This document shows, piece by piece, positions 35,517 through 47,323 of a DNA stretch of 64,000 bases. The DNA lies in assembly GCA_006538405.1 (NCBI GenBank), contig BJKQ01000017.1, positions 248,001 through 312,000 on the forward strand. The letters run 5' to 3'. The notes below the pieces were generated by a model. The model saw only the letters and a list, made by a program, of their open reading frames with translations. It did no database searches and was not told the origin of the DNA. Origin of the DNA: Hansfordia pulvinata (Eukaryota; Ascomycota; Sordariomycetes; Xylariales). Positions within the stretch are counted from its first letter, which is position 1. Each line of letters begins with the position of its first letter. The position numbers and the translations under genes are program-made.

Positions 35517-37174
35517 CTTGAATAAGTAAGAAACGCGCGAGCCGCGTTGGCGTCCCCCGATCGACCGAGCCAGGCGGAAGCGAGATGCGTTGGGGAGCCC
35601 GGGCGCGAGCCAGCGGCTGAAGGCAGTCGGATGATGGCGCGGCGGCAGCAGGGAAGACGGACCGGGGGCGTCGGGCTCTTTGTTGTGACTGCGTGCGCGT
35701 CGTCCCCCCGTGATTTTTCTGGGGGCGTGTCTGGATGGAGCGATGTGACTGGTATCGTCGTGGCTGGGCCGGTGCTTGCGCCCGACGATAGAACTGGCTC
35801 CGCGGGCGTGCGACGGCAGCGCCGGGGGCGTGGATGACGACGACCGCCAAGCCTCAGCAAGTCCCTGGGAAAGAGTCTGTTTCTTCGGCGCCCAGTGTCC
35901 CAAGGCAGGCGACCCTGCTACCCGCGGGGAAATCCCAGCAGAGCCGCAGCCCGCTGAATAGAAGGGCGGGCAAATGAGTGGGCGATGGCGTTTGGCGGCC
36001 GAAAAGGTCGTCGCTCGGCGGCAGGCGTGAACTTGAACTTGCACGTGGCGTTGTACTGGGGCTTGAATGAACCCTCGTCGCGCCAGTCAGAGAGCCATGC
36101 TTTCCCGGTCGGCTATATCCTAGTGGTGAGCGGTGGTCTCGGCGATTGGCAAGGTGGTGTTTGTGTCTTCTTTTCCCTCCGGGGCAGGGAGAAAGAGGGT
36201 GAGGGGACGAGACGAAATACGTCCAAAGAAGGGGGGGGGGGTCCCGTCACGGGGGTTCTTTCGCGGCTTGACGACCGCGCAGGGGTCCAAATAGGTAGCT
36301 TGCCCCAGTGGGTGTGTGCCCCCCCCCCCCCCCCCTTCTTCTTCCACTTCTTCTTCCTCCTTTGCGCTTGTATCTCCACGCCCCAAAGTGCAGTAGTAGG
36401 TACATCCACCACACCCGACCTCGCATTGCCTCCATTAGCGTCTCCGCTGCTCGGATTCCAAGGATTGGATGTCGCCCGCCCGCGGACCCTGCTGAAATTG
36501 AATCAACAGAGCCTGGGACGGGAGTGGCCAAGGCGAGTACCTACTCCGGTACCACCTGCCCTAGGTTACCTATGTACCTCCTAAGGTACTCGCCTCCACC
36601 ATCCTCTCTGAACATTGAAGGCATCCACCATTCATTTGAGGTTGTTTCTTGGTCCGTGAATTGCAAGACAGAACCGCACCGATAAGATAAGCTCTCCCTC
36701 CTTCAAGCTGAGGTGTGTTCGAGTATGAACGGAGTGAGGTAGGCAGGCACTGACACGGCATGACGTCGCCGCTCTCGACATCAAGACCGGACGACGCGAT
36801 AGGAATTCACTGAGCATAGCTGTGCTGGGTTGACCGTTTTGTCATTAACAAGGTAAGCTCTGCATAGTGCCTCTCGCAATCTTGGTCCCGGAACTAGCGG
36901 TACAAAACCATCTCTCCACCTCAAAGCCCCAGCCGTGCCTTAAATCAAATTTGCTATCATCATTCGTATCATCATGTCGTTCTTGACAGTATTACCCGCC
37001 GACTAAGAGGTACTTCGGGGCTTGGTTGTGCGTGACTCGACTGCCAGCCAGAGACAAATTCGCCAACGGCCCGGCCCCATCGTGCGCCCGGCATCTCAAA
37101 AAGGACAACAACCAGACGCAGACAGCAGACGGATGAACATGCCGTTTTGCTCTTACCTATACACACATGCCCAT
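35517..37174. other. RNase H1 upstream region and Tad3 3' flank
   Basis: No gene recognised. It contains G11 (36231-36241), C17 (36319-36335) followed by a pyrimidine tract, and GGTACC-type motifs near 36537-36590. Transcription of RNase H1 presumably starts in the first few hundred bases. Confidence 0.45.
36319..36335. repeat. Poly-C run (17 C)
   Basis: Seventeen cytosines leading into a CTT-rich tract, intergenic. Confidence 0.9.
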
Positions 37175-38662
37175 CTAAGCATGGAGGTGCGGGTCGACGT
37201 GTAGCTTGGCCACATTGTCCGTCTCCCATTCCCACCCCAGCATGCTCCAGTTGAGCTCCTTGCGCCAGTGCAGCCCCAGGCCCTGGCCTCCGCCGCACGA
37301 GCCCGGCGGGCAGGACGTGCCGCAAAGATCGCTTCTACGATCTTCCGAACTCATCCCGCCCGTCAACGGCATCCGGTGACGGAACACGATTCTCCCCACC
37401 CGAGAGTGCAGAATCGCCATGGCACACATGGTGCACGGTTCATGGGTCATGTAGAGCTCCAGGTCGTGGCAGAGGTATCCGTCCGGACTCGGGTGGTCCG
37501 CTTCAAAAACGACCTGTTCGTCGCTGAGCAGCGGCCTGTCCTGGAATGCCTCAAACTCGAAGATGTCGTTGCTCGTTTGCTCTCCCCTCTCCGCTCGCAC
37601 AAGCTTCTGGGCAACCATACTGATGGCCCTCATAGAAGCGTGCGCCATCGGGTTGCCCGTGTGGCCTGTCTTCTCTTGCTGGTGCCAGCGTGCGTCTGCG
37701 GCGATGGCGACAATCTTGGCAGTCTCCTTCTCATCCGGTTCTGCCTTGCTGCTGTCCGTGTCTGGAGCGCCCAAGCCCGACATGGCGGGTTGCAGCGGAG
37801 GCGGGTTGCTGTCTGCGCTCGTGGCGGTGGTCGGGCTCTCGCCGCTGGTGTTCTCGCCCGAACCTGCAGCATCGTCCCAATCTATCTTGCCTTCGCCCTT
37901 GCCGGATGGGCCTCTCTCTTTGCTCCCGGGACGTTTGATGATGACAGCCCCCACGGGCTCGCCAAGGCCAGTCTTCTGTGCCTTCCGAGCTATCTGATGG
38001 GCGAGCGTCATCCAGACAGACGCGTCGCGACTGACGGCCGTCGTGGTACGGCACACGTTGCTGGGGTGCGGGCCGAGAGGGTTGTTCTTGCGGTACACGG
38101 TCTGCCAGTACTGCTGTGACCACATGTTGGCCTGAACCTGGGACGTGGGAGGCATCATTGGCACTGGGATCACCCCGACGAAGAGATCCTCGCTGACGCC
38201 ATCGACGGAGGATAACGCCGAGACGAGTTTGTCGAAAGGGATGTCATCCTTAGGACCGAGCATGATGTACAGCCAGTTCGATTTGCCGATATGGACAGCG
38301 TTGCCGGTTCCCTCGTTGGCAAACTGGGACTTCACGTGGGGTGGGAGGTCAGCCGGCTTGGAGCATCTGCGCAGGTGAGGGAGGCTCTTAGCCACGTCCT
38401 CGCCAAACGACTCTCTCACAAGCCTATGGTATTGGTCAGCCAGGGCACGAATGGATCCGGAAAGGGCACAGACTGACCCCACGATGTCGTTGGTGCATTT
38501 GGTCGGGGCCCGGGTGACATAGGCGTAGCCGAGGTTGAGGTTGTCTCGCAGTTCCAGGGTGGTCTTGAGAGGCACCAGGGTTCCCAGGTCAAGGTTGCTT
38601 GGGAGGAGCTGTCGCGCGACAGGGTCGAGCGACTCGACGACTTCCTTCATGGAATCGCTCAT
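37175..38662 (-). CDS. TAD3: tRNA wobble adenosine deaminase subunit Tad3
   Basis: Non-catalytic partner of Tad2 in the heterodimer that turns A34 into inosine in tRNA anticodons, an essential step for wobble decoding. Single exon of 495 residues. Seen here: a C-terminal cytidine-deaminase fold with PMAHASMRAI around His341, where active deaminases carry Glu two residues after His (HAE) but this one has Ser, and the second zinc motif PCTMCAMAILHSR with Cys410 and Cys413. This loss of the catalytic Glu with retained zinc ligands is what defines Tad3 (yeast has Val there). A Pro/Ser/Gly-rich acidic insertion of about 100 residues precedes the deaminase core. The frame is open 24 codons further upstream but without an ATG; the ATG at 38662 is the first. 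Confidence 0.92.
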   Translation of the reverse strand: MSDSMKEVVESLDPVARQLLPSNLDLGTLVPLKTTLELRDNLNLGYAYVTRAPTKCTNDIVGSVCALSGSIRALADQYHRLVRESFGEDVAKSLPHLRRCSKPADLPPHVKSQFANEGTGNAVHIGKSNWLYIMLGPKDDIPFDKLVSALSSVDGVSEDLFVGVIPVPMMPPTSQVQANMWSQQYWQTVYRKNNPLGPHPSNVCRTTTAVSRDASVWMTLAHQIARKAQKTGLGEPVGAVIIKRPGSKERGPSGKGEGKIDWDDAAGSGENTSGESPTTATSADSNPPPLQPAMSGLGAPDTDSSKAEPDEKETAKIVAIAADARWHQQEKTGHTGNPMAHASMRAISMVAQKLVRAERGEQTSNDIFEFEAFQDRPLLSDEQVVFEADHPSPDGYLCHDLELYMTHEPCTMCAMAILHSRVGRIVFRHRMPLTGGMSSEDRRSDLCGTSCPPGSCGGGQGLGLHWRKELNWSMLGWEWETDNVAKLHVDPHLHA

Positions 38663-41600
38663 AGCGAGTACGGAAGACCGGATGCTGGGATGCGAAGCGG
38701 AGGCTGCTTGGGCCGGGAAATGGAGCTGAACCAATCAAGGGGCCAGTGGAAGACCAAACACAGGTTGACGGACTATCGGCGTTGAAGTCGACGGGCACGG
38801 TCAGATTGGGGAGAAAAGCCAAGGTGGGCCAAAGAGAAGACCTGGACCTGAGTTGAGGAATGAGGCCAAGAACGAAGCGGGATATCCTAGGTCCAACCTG
38901 TCGTGACCGAAGCTTTTAACATTGCGTCCTGGCTGGATAGAAGGGGCTCCAAGGGGGAAGGGAAGGGAGACAAAGCGGCCGAGAACGAGGGCAGGCCGGA
39001 TGGAGGCTGTCGACCAGGACAGAAGGGCAAAGAGGACGTGGCAGTGGAAGCCTCGGGACCTGACGAGGGGGAGAAAGAGGGACTCCAGGTTGGACGGTCT
39101 GCTTAGCCGGGTGGAAAGTGCAGGGGCGCATAAGTTGTGGGCAGGCTGGGAGCGCTCTTGCAGGGCAGCAGATGGGCCCGGTTCATAGACCGGAGTCAAC
39201 GGGCAGGCGCTCAGGCAGGACAGGACGGAGATCTCGTCTGTCTGGTACCTAGGGAGCAGAAGTGAAAAAAAAAAAAAGAAGCCCGACCAGGAAAGATGCA
39301 GGTGGGTGGTTGTGCCCACGCGGTGTGGCAGAGATCGTTGGATCGAGAGCACGAAGGCGAAGGTGAAGGAGAACCTTGGGTAAAGTCAAGATGGTTGTGA
39401 GGTCCAGGGCTGGCGAGGGAGGAAGGCAAGAGGGAGAAAGAGGAACAGCAGCGGGAGGAGGACAGGACGGGGCCTGGTACCTAGCAGGCGCGGGACCTCG
39501 CACTGGCAGCTGGACGACCAACAGCCGACGACGGGAGTGAATGCGGGAGTGATGAGGGAGGGGGACGGGCACACGGGGGCAGTCGCGACGCCGTGGAACA
39601 CTAACACATCACTCGCCCGCCTGCCTCGCAAGCCTGCAGATGGACGGGGTTTCCGACAATGCACGTGGTAGATGGAAGTACGAGTACCTACTTGCGTGTT
39701 TGCTCGGGACCGGCATTGGCCTGTTGGTTCCGTCGGGCCAGCTAACTCACCCGTGTTGCGAGCACGAGAGCTATTGCGACTCTGCGAATCGAGGTTGAAT
39801 GAGAGGTGATGCGCAAGTCCTGCTCACTCTGTCAGGAATGGCGATGTTGTTGAGGGCGGTTGAAAAAACCCGACTCGATTTCCAGGTACGCGGACCCTTC
39901 AAGCAGAGCAGTGCCGGTAACTGCAACGCGCCCCACCGAGCCAGTTTTAGCACGAGTACCTCACTGCATGTGGTCTCAATCCTGTACGTGAGGTAGGTAC
40001 GTACCTAGGTACAGGCAGCCGAAGAGCTCGAGATTCTTGATCGGATGGAATCAGCATAAGGTAAATACAGGCTTTGCGGCCATCTCTGCGTATTGAATGT
40101 TTCTATGGTTCTCATTAGACTGCACAAGTTGGTAGATACCTGCTTACATGTAGCGGGTTTGAGGTAGTTCTATGGCTCCTCCAGCCTGAGCACGTTATTG
40201 ACCGATCGGGCAGAGGTGAGAGTTTATGGGTACTGGTACTGGTACTTTTACCCGTCAGCAACAGGTGGCTCCAGGTACCGCACCTGCAATGCAGATTGGT
40301 GTTACCCGATGGCTTCTACGCAGGGCTATTCCAATCGCCATTTACGCGCGCGGCATATGACGCAAGGCGCCCTGTCCGCAGGTGCGAGTAGCAACGGACT
40401 GTTTGGAAGAGTCCACTCGTGCGAGTGGGGGCCGATACTCTCCCCGCTAGGGCCAGCTTAGGTACTCGGGCCAGAAGCTGTTGACAAGCTGGTCCTTCAG
40501 CAATTCTGCTGGACGCAAGGCAGTGTCCTTATGTGTTCCGGCTTGGCTGGTCTATCGAGAGGACATAGGTACGGCGGGCGAGGAGAGGCCCGCCCGGACC
40601 GGCTTACCGAAGGTCAGTGCCAGATTAGAGAAAACTTATAACTGGTCAGCAATCTTGGTCGTCGTGGAGAATCTGATCGTGACTTTGGGCTTCTCCAAAT
40701 TGTTCCAAACGACCATGGCCAGAAGCCGCGAGTTGAACAAAAAAGCTTGGGGGTTGACGCGAGCGATATTCGTTGACAACCCGTGAAATTCTCCAACTCC
40801 TTTTCCGACTGGTTGAGGACTTGGTTAGAAGCCTTGTTCAATGCGAAGAATAAGACCCTAGGATAGCGCATTGAGGTGATATGTTTCCTTCGTGGATGGG
40901 TCAGGAGGGTCACTGCCTAGGACATCTTTATTGTCACCTGGGGTTTGCGAGTGGTTGCAAGCCATCGCGAATGGAGGGAGGTGAGACCACACGCCAGTTT
41001 TTTAGGCCGAGACGAGAGTTCTGAACTTGCGGTAGCTGGCAAGCATGGAGGGAGAGCTTTCACTACCTACCGGCTACTGGCCATCTTATGGACGACTGCT
41101 CCCCTCCGTGTCATTGATGTAAGTCACATCTGGTCGAGCTTCGAGGCCAGAAATTCTTGCTATGCAGGCTTGCACGGCAGGTAGCTCGAGACTCACTCAG
41201 CTCAGCGCCACCATGACCGAGCCTTATTGCATGCAGTGGGTTGCGGGTGGTTTGGGAATCAAGTCTGGCAGACCTTCGTGAGGGTCAGCACTGCTCGGTC
41301 TCGGAGAGACGCCCAGATCCTCCGCTGCTGTGGGCATCAACCCGGCCTGAAGCTTGTTATTGCGTTGATTGGCGGATTTGGTAAGGTGAATACACAGCTA
41401 AGGTAAGGCCCGGTGTGCACCAGCCGCAATGCAGGTAGCATGCCATGGCAGATGCGAAGGAAGCTGTGATAGGCGCACGGCAGTCTTCTGTGAGGGGCCG
41501 GCATACAGGGATGACGTGCATCGCGGATCAGTCCCACAGGAGCTCCATGCGTCTGAGCCTGTGCCTGTGCCCGCTGGTGTGCATGCTGTGAGGTACCTGT

Positions 41601-42917
41601 GGTTGGCTGGGCGGCCTCGAAAATGAAAGTGGCGGCGACGGCCATTGCAAATCGTATGGAGGAGAGTCATGAGACTCGGGTGTGCTTTACGTGTTGTAAG
41701 AAGGTACCTAAGACACTCTATTAGTCATTACACGTAGTCACCAGCTCAGCCACCCGCGACCACGGTGTCGAGGACGTGGCTGTCATGCGCAGGGCCTTCG
41801 TCTCCCCAGGGGTCAGGAACCACCAGCCGGCAGCACCACGTGGATTGGATTGGTCCTCTCCACGCCCTGGTTCCGTGATGGGCGGGTCGGCTCAACTATT
41901 TGGAAGCTCATCAGGCCGGGCCGGGCGGGTTGCGTGACGTTGGCCGAAGAGGCTGTGCTGCTGCACTGCACTGCGCGGCCGCCGTGCTGTCCGAGGCTAG
42001 CACCATGGAAGTGGATCCGTCAGTCAGTGAGGTGGTCTAGAGGCTTTTGGAGGGCGAACAAAGTATGGATTCCATGGCCAGATGGACTGACTGGGTGCCA
42101 TTGAGTGAGGTATAAGACGTCGGGCTCTCGTAGGTGCCTGCAGGAGGAGGGAAACCTTTGATGGTCCAGTCTTGATCACGTTTTCGATACTTTACTGACA
42201 CCGAAACGCTCCTACCTTATCTCTGAACATCTTGCCTGTGTTGTTCTTCGCACCTGCCTCAAAGAACGCCTGGGTGAAGTGATCCAACGACGCTGTACAT
42301 CCAATACCTCCTAATCCAGCACGGTACCTACCTACCGAAAGTACCTAACCCGACTGCCACCGAACGAAAGACCCGTGACGTTAGTACAGCTTCACTCGTC
42401 ACCAGGACACCGGTCCCGTTCGACACACACCGCGCGTCCCACCGCACCTCACCACACCCTGGAATTGCGGTTTCACTTCTCCGCCTCGTCCGCCCCGAAT
42501 CCAGTCCCCGGCGCATAAGAACCCCAAGCCGCGCCAAGGTACCGAGCGACGCCCGCGCCAGGCAATCAAGAGGAGACTACATAACCTCCTCCCCTCCGAG
42601 CAGCAACATCGAACGAAGCAGCCAAGCTAGCGCAACCCCACGTTCCCCCCTCCCCCCAATTCAGGTCATCCATCCGTGCTCGGCCGCCTCCAGCTCCGAC
42701 CTCTCCGCCTCCGACCCTTCAGGCGTGCCCTTGCCTCTTTACACATCCGTTCGACTACTTGACTCACCTGAACCCGCCTACGAGTACCTACCTACCTGCC
42801 TACCTACCTACCTACATCTGCACGCGCACTTTTACGCACGAACCTGCTCACCGGCGCCGACGACCTCCATCAATCCAACCCCCAAAAGGGACCCCACCCC
42901 CTCCCACATCAACTCGC
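38663..42917. other. 4.2-kb divergent intergenic region
   Basis: Lies between Tad3 (-) and the WW protein gene (+), so it carries two promoters. No gene recognised. The part 40040-41400 is less GC-rich than its surroundings and may be old decayed sequence, but I cannot identify a source. Motifs of the TACGAGTACCTACC type sit near 39680, 39990 and 42778, the last just before the WW gene. A run of 13 A (about 39266) is present. Confidence 0.45.
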
Positions 42918-44001
42918 ATGGCCGACTTTGAAGCCCCGAGCGGGCCCCCGCCCCGCGCGTCCCCGAAGGCTGGGTCGCCCGCTGGAACGACCAGTACCAC
43001 GAGTGGTGAGTCGCAAGCACAATGCCTGCCAACCACACGCCTTGACGGCGCAATGCTGCTCCGCCGTTGCTAATCTCCTCCGTCAGGTTCTACGTCAACA
43101 CCTACACCAAAAAGTCGCAGTGGGAGAAGCCGACGGCGCCCGCCGTCGACCCCTCCCGCCTGGACGAGGCCCCCGCCGGCCCCCCGCCGGGCTACATCCC
43201 CGGCTCCGGCCCCGCCCCGTCCGACGCCAAGACGAATCCCTTCCACCAGGGCGGCGGCTCCAACGCTTCCTACTACGGCGGCGGCGGGGGCAGCTCGCAG
43301 CAGCAGGTGGTTGACGAGGAGGCCGACGCCCGCCTGGCGCGCCAGCTACAGGACGAGGAGAACGCGCGCCACGGAGGCAGCGGCGGCGGCGGCGGTGGTC
43401 ACAGCAGCGGCCCCGTCCCGCCCGCCTCGCACTCCCCTTTCCCCGACCAGCTGCCCCGCGGACCAACGAGCGCGGAAGCGGGGGCGGCACGGCCGACAAG
43501 GCCAAGGGCCTCCTGGGCAAACTCCTCGGCGGCGGCAGCAGCAAGAATAAGTACGGCTCTGGCGGCGGCGGTTACCCCGGCGGAAGTGGCGGGGGCTACG
43601 GCGCGCCGCCCCAGGGCTACCACCACGGCGGTGGCTACGGTGGAGGGTACGGCCCGCCCCAGGGTTACGGTGCGCCGCCGCCCGCGCAGGGCTACTACGG
43701 CGGTGGAGGAGGATACCCCCCGCAACAGGGCTACGGTGCGCCGTACGGAGGAGGTTACGGGGGCGGCGGTGGGGGGTACTACGGCCAGCAGCAGGCGCCT
43801 AAGCGCTCCGGCGGCGGAATGGGCATGGCGGGTGGCGCAGCGCTGGGCCTAGGCGCCGGCCTGGTCGGTGGCGCGCTGATAGGCGAGGCCATCGAGGACC
43901 ACGAGGAACACGAGCAACAGGAGGCCTACCAAGACGGCTACCAGGACGGGCAAGACAATGACTTTGGCGGCGGCGGCGATGACTTTGGCGGCGACTTTTA
44001 A
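42918..44001 (+). CDS. WW-domain protein with Gly/Tyr-rich tail
   Basis: About 334 residues, one WW domain plus a low-complexity tail; of unknown function and probably binding proline-rich partners. Seen here: MADFEAPSGPPP, then VPEGWVARWNDQYHEW and FYVNTYTKKSQWEKP, which together form a full WW domain with both Trp residues split by the intron 43006-43086 (donor GTGAGT). Next come an acidic helical segment (VDEEADARLARQLQDEENA), KGLLGKLLGGG, about 90 residues of GGYG/PPQGY repeats, a hydrophobic Gly/Ala-rich segment (GGAALGLGAGLVGGALIG), and EEAYQDGYQDGQDNDF at the end. Two frame breaks are present, each as if one base were missing: about 42948-42960 (GGGCCCCCGCCCCGC), between the start and the WW domain, and about 43455-43465, before the KGLLGKLL segment. 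With both counted, the coding length is a multiple of three. No ATG exists in the WW frame itself. Confidence 0.83.
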
Positions 44002-44498
44002 GGGGACAGTAGTGAGAAGGGGAGGTTTGGTTTTGCCGGCCCCCCCTGATGATGGGCGGCGGTAGCGGTGGGGATGTGGTTCGATGACGTTATCGATGAG
44101 GGCGCGCTGAAGAGGCAACGAGAGGAAGAGAAGGCCCTGGAGATTCCGGCCCGAATTACCGAGATATGCACCGGAAACGAGGCCGGCTACGCCCCTTTTT
44201 GAGTTTGGGCACACGACGCAATACGACACGACTTGACCATAGGCTAGACAAGGCTAGGAAGCAAACATGATACCACTTCACGGACCGAGCAACACGCATT
44301 TGTACAAAATGCGCAGCGCTGTGAAAGTCACGGTGGTGGGCGTGGAGGAACAGGCAAATTGTGCGACTATCTGAGAAATCGATGCGTATGTATGTGACCT
44401 GGATAGTGACAATCTGAACACTGCCACGTTGGGAGGAATGACCGCCTGCTGCGTGGGACCGAGGCGACATGACAAGGAAGAAGAGTTGGCGTTGGCCA
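44002..44498. other. Short convergent 3' region
   Basis: The 497 bases between the stops of the WW gene and EMC7. Shared 3' untranslated and terminator sequence is likely; no gene seen. Confidence 0.5.
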
Positions 44499-45661
44499 TC
44501 ACCTCCTGCCGCCCTTCTTCCCCGAGCCGCCGCCGCCGCCCGAGCTCGGGGCCTCGGGTCCGGCCTCGTCCTTCTTGCTGCTGTGGCCCGACAGGAAGCC
44601 GGCAACGTCCATGTCCGGGCCGCCGGAGCCGGCGCCGCCTCCGCCGCCTCCCATGAGGCTGGCCATCGGGTTGCTCTGCTGCTGCTTCTCGAACTCGGCG
44701 CGCATCTCGGGGTCCACTGTGTTTTTGGTTTCCGCGGCGTTAGTTACTTCATAGCAGAGTCATATATGAGAGAGAGAGAAGGCAATGAGCGCCACTTACT
44801 GTTCTCCATCAGCTTGGGCATACCGATGAAAAGACCCATGCTGACGATGCCCATGATGATCATGGGGTTCTTGAGGATCCCGAAGACGGAGACTTGGAGG
44901 GTTCGAACACCGTTAGCCTCTTGTCCAGAGTTCATGATATTGAAAGAAGATGGGGGGCGCGGGAAGAGAGAAAAATATGGTGAGGACGCCCGCCACAGTG
45001 CACATTTCCTATCCCGCAGTGCCTCTCTGCGTAGAGGAGGAGAAGAACATGGTCACGGGGAATGACGATGTCCCCCTCCCCAGCGTGTCGTGTGTGGGAA
45101 AGAAGAAGGGGGGACCGATTCACTCACAGGAACCCCTCTCGGCGTAGAAGACCTTCTGCGCGACGGGGCGGACGGGGAAGCCCGCGCCGGGGCTCAGGGG
45201 CCGGACCTCAGGCCCGCGGTTGTCCCACTCGTTGCCGCGGAACGTCTCCCAGGCGCGGGGGGCCAGCCGGTCCTCCTGCTCACCCTTCTCCGAGCCGCCG
45301 CCGCCGCCGCTCATCCGGGCACGACGTCGACGCGCAGGGGCGCAAAGGCGTAGCCGGCGCCGTGCACGTCGGCCAGGTAGGAGCCGGCGGGGACGTCGTG
45401 GAAGACGAAGGAGGCGTCCCCGGTCGTCGTCGTCGTCGTCGTCGTCGTCGTGAGCAGGGCGACGCGGCGGCGGTGGGCCGGGTCGGGCTGCGAGGCGTCG
45501 GTCAGGGTGGCGCGGGTCGCGGGCGACAGGGCGCCCGGGTTGGGCAGCTGGGGGGTCGCGGGGATGGACAGCGTGATGGTGGTCGTGGTCGCGGCGGCAG
45601 CGGCGAGGGCGGCGGTGGCGAAGGAGGCGGCCAGCGCGGCCAGGGTGCGTGGGAGGCGCAT
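44499..45661 (-). CDS. EMC7: ER membrane protein complex subunit 7 (EMC7)
   Basis: Subunit of the EMC, which inserts tail-anchored and multi-span proteins into the ER membrane. EMC7 supplies a luminal beta-sandwich and one membrane span. Exons: 45128-45661, 44800-44892 and 44499-44716, with donors GTGAGT and GTAAGT. Seen here: a signal peptide (MRLPRTLAALAASFATAALA), a Thr-rich stretch from an ACG repeat, FVFHDVPAGSYLADVHGAGY typical of the EMC7/DUF2012 domain, WETFRGNEWDNRGPEV, FYAERGSFSVFGILKNPMII followed by the membrane span, PKLMENMDPEMRAEFE, and a Gly-rich disordered tail. Exon lengths total 845; one missing base near 45311-45318 (GTGCCCGGATGAGC) both removes an in-frame stop after LRVDVVP and makes 282 codons. 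Family call is firm; the break is probably a sequence error. Confidence 0.88.
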
Positions 45662-47323
45662 CTTTGGTGGTGGTGGTGGTGGTGGTGGTGTGTGGGTGGG
45701 TGTGGGTGTGTGGGTGTGGGTGTCCGGCTCTGCAACCAATGTGTTGTTGGTGTTGAGAAGCTTCCGGAGCCTTGGTTCGATGGCGCCGAGTGTTGCGGAC
45801 GGGCTCGAGGCGTGGTGTCCGTGGATTGTGCAGAACACCCTCAGGTACGAACGTACATAGAGCTGTAGTGGAGGACGCACCGGGGTGACCCAGTGGGTGT
45901 TTTCACGGGCGGTCCATATACGCTGGTACGCCTGGTGGCCACCTGAGTGCCCAGGCGCCAGGGGCATGATACAGCCATGAGCTGCCTCGGGCTCTCTGTA
46001 GGGCCCCTTGGCCCCCCTGGAGTCTCCCTTCCATCCAGAGAGTGTGGCCTGGGCGGCAGGAGCACTGCATGCTTTACAGGCGGTCCGCGGGCTCCTAGTG
46101 GAACTTCCACCCTGGAGCCCGTGCAGGGCCTCATCGACCGCGACATCCAACTTCCATCCTCCTACACGTTGCCTTGATCAAATGTTCCAAGACGAGAAAC
46201 CACGACGACAATGAACGTACATCGCGATTGTTCTTGAGAGCCCACGCGGGTTTAAGGGATCACTCACAAGCATTCGACAAAATAAAACACGCGAGATTTG
46301 CCACTGCGTTCCAGCTCGCCATCGCGTCAGCACTGCTGGTCGGCTCAACTTCCACTCGAGTGTACTTGCAAGGGCGCTGCAGTTCAGCGTCTGCTTCGGA
46401 TCGAGACGCTCTATCTTAAGCGTCTGCCTGGTTGGACCCGCACTGATAGCAAATAGAGAAGAAGCAGGAAAGAGACAGGGAAGAATTGAGGCGAGGCGGC
46501 AAAAACCGACTTTCGACGCCACGTCGACGGCGCCACCTCGGCATCCCTGCTGTCTCTGATCGAGGCTTGCTAACAGCCAGCTTCTGATACGCGCAGCACA
46601 AGCGGACGCGAATGCGGTCCCGGACGGCCTTCTTGCCTGCCGCGAGGCTTTACTTCACTTTGTTTTGATCCTGGCTGATAACGCACTGGCCTCAACAAAA
46701 CGTTAAATCTTGCGGTCAAGAGCAACTGACATGGGTTGTAGTCATTGCCCGGCCAAGGCTACCAAACCAGCGAGACTGTCGGCGATTCGCCTCTATCAGG
46801 CCCGAGACCCCTTGAACACCCGATACTTATATATTTATCGACACAAATTCTGCATCGCCACTCACCTTTCCGGTGCCACCTCTTCTCCCCTCACCCCTCC
46901 TGTTCTGAAGTAAAGCACGCAGAGCTCCATCTGCTGGACGGTAGTCCTGGGCGCACCGGACGAGATATGACCACAGGCCCGCCCGCTGTGGGGGCGCTTG
47001 CCGCCGGCTGACGATACGAGCATGCGACCCCATCGACAATCTCCCGACGCCTCGGGGTGGCGATCTCGTCGTCTTGGGGCATGACGCGCACGGCGGGTAT
47101 ATCTATCCAAGCAGGTCGTCGAGCGCCTCTGGCAAATTGACGGTTCCTACTTCCCAGACTATCGAGCAGACAACAAAGAGGGGTTGGGAAGCAAAACAAA
47201 AAGAAGAAGAAAGGGATTGCAAGATATAGTAGAGACGCTTGACTTGCGAAACCAACTCCCCTCCCCCTGGCCAGCCTCCCACCCCATCCAATCCACGATT
47301 CAATCAAAAAACCCTCCTCCGCC
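45662..47323. other. Divergent promoter region, EMC7 and secreted-protein gene
   Basis: Upstream of both genes. It starts with a GGT/GTGGGT repeat (45665-45722). A TATATATTT sequence at about 46828-46836 lies some 490 bases before the secreted-protein start. No gene recognised. Confidence 0.45.
45665..45722. repeat. GGT and GTGGGT repeat tract
   Basis: About eight GGT units followed by imperfect TGGGTG units, immediately upstream of the EMC7 start codon and so probably within its 5' leader. Confidence 0.85.

Noticed and set aside
40481..40913. Possible decayed mobile element between 40.5 and 40.9 kb
   Set aside because: Frames on both strands look slightly less random and the DNA is less GC-rich, but I see no transposase or reverse transcriptase motif, terminal repeats or target duplication.
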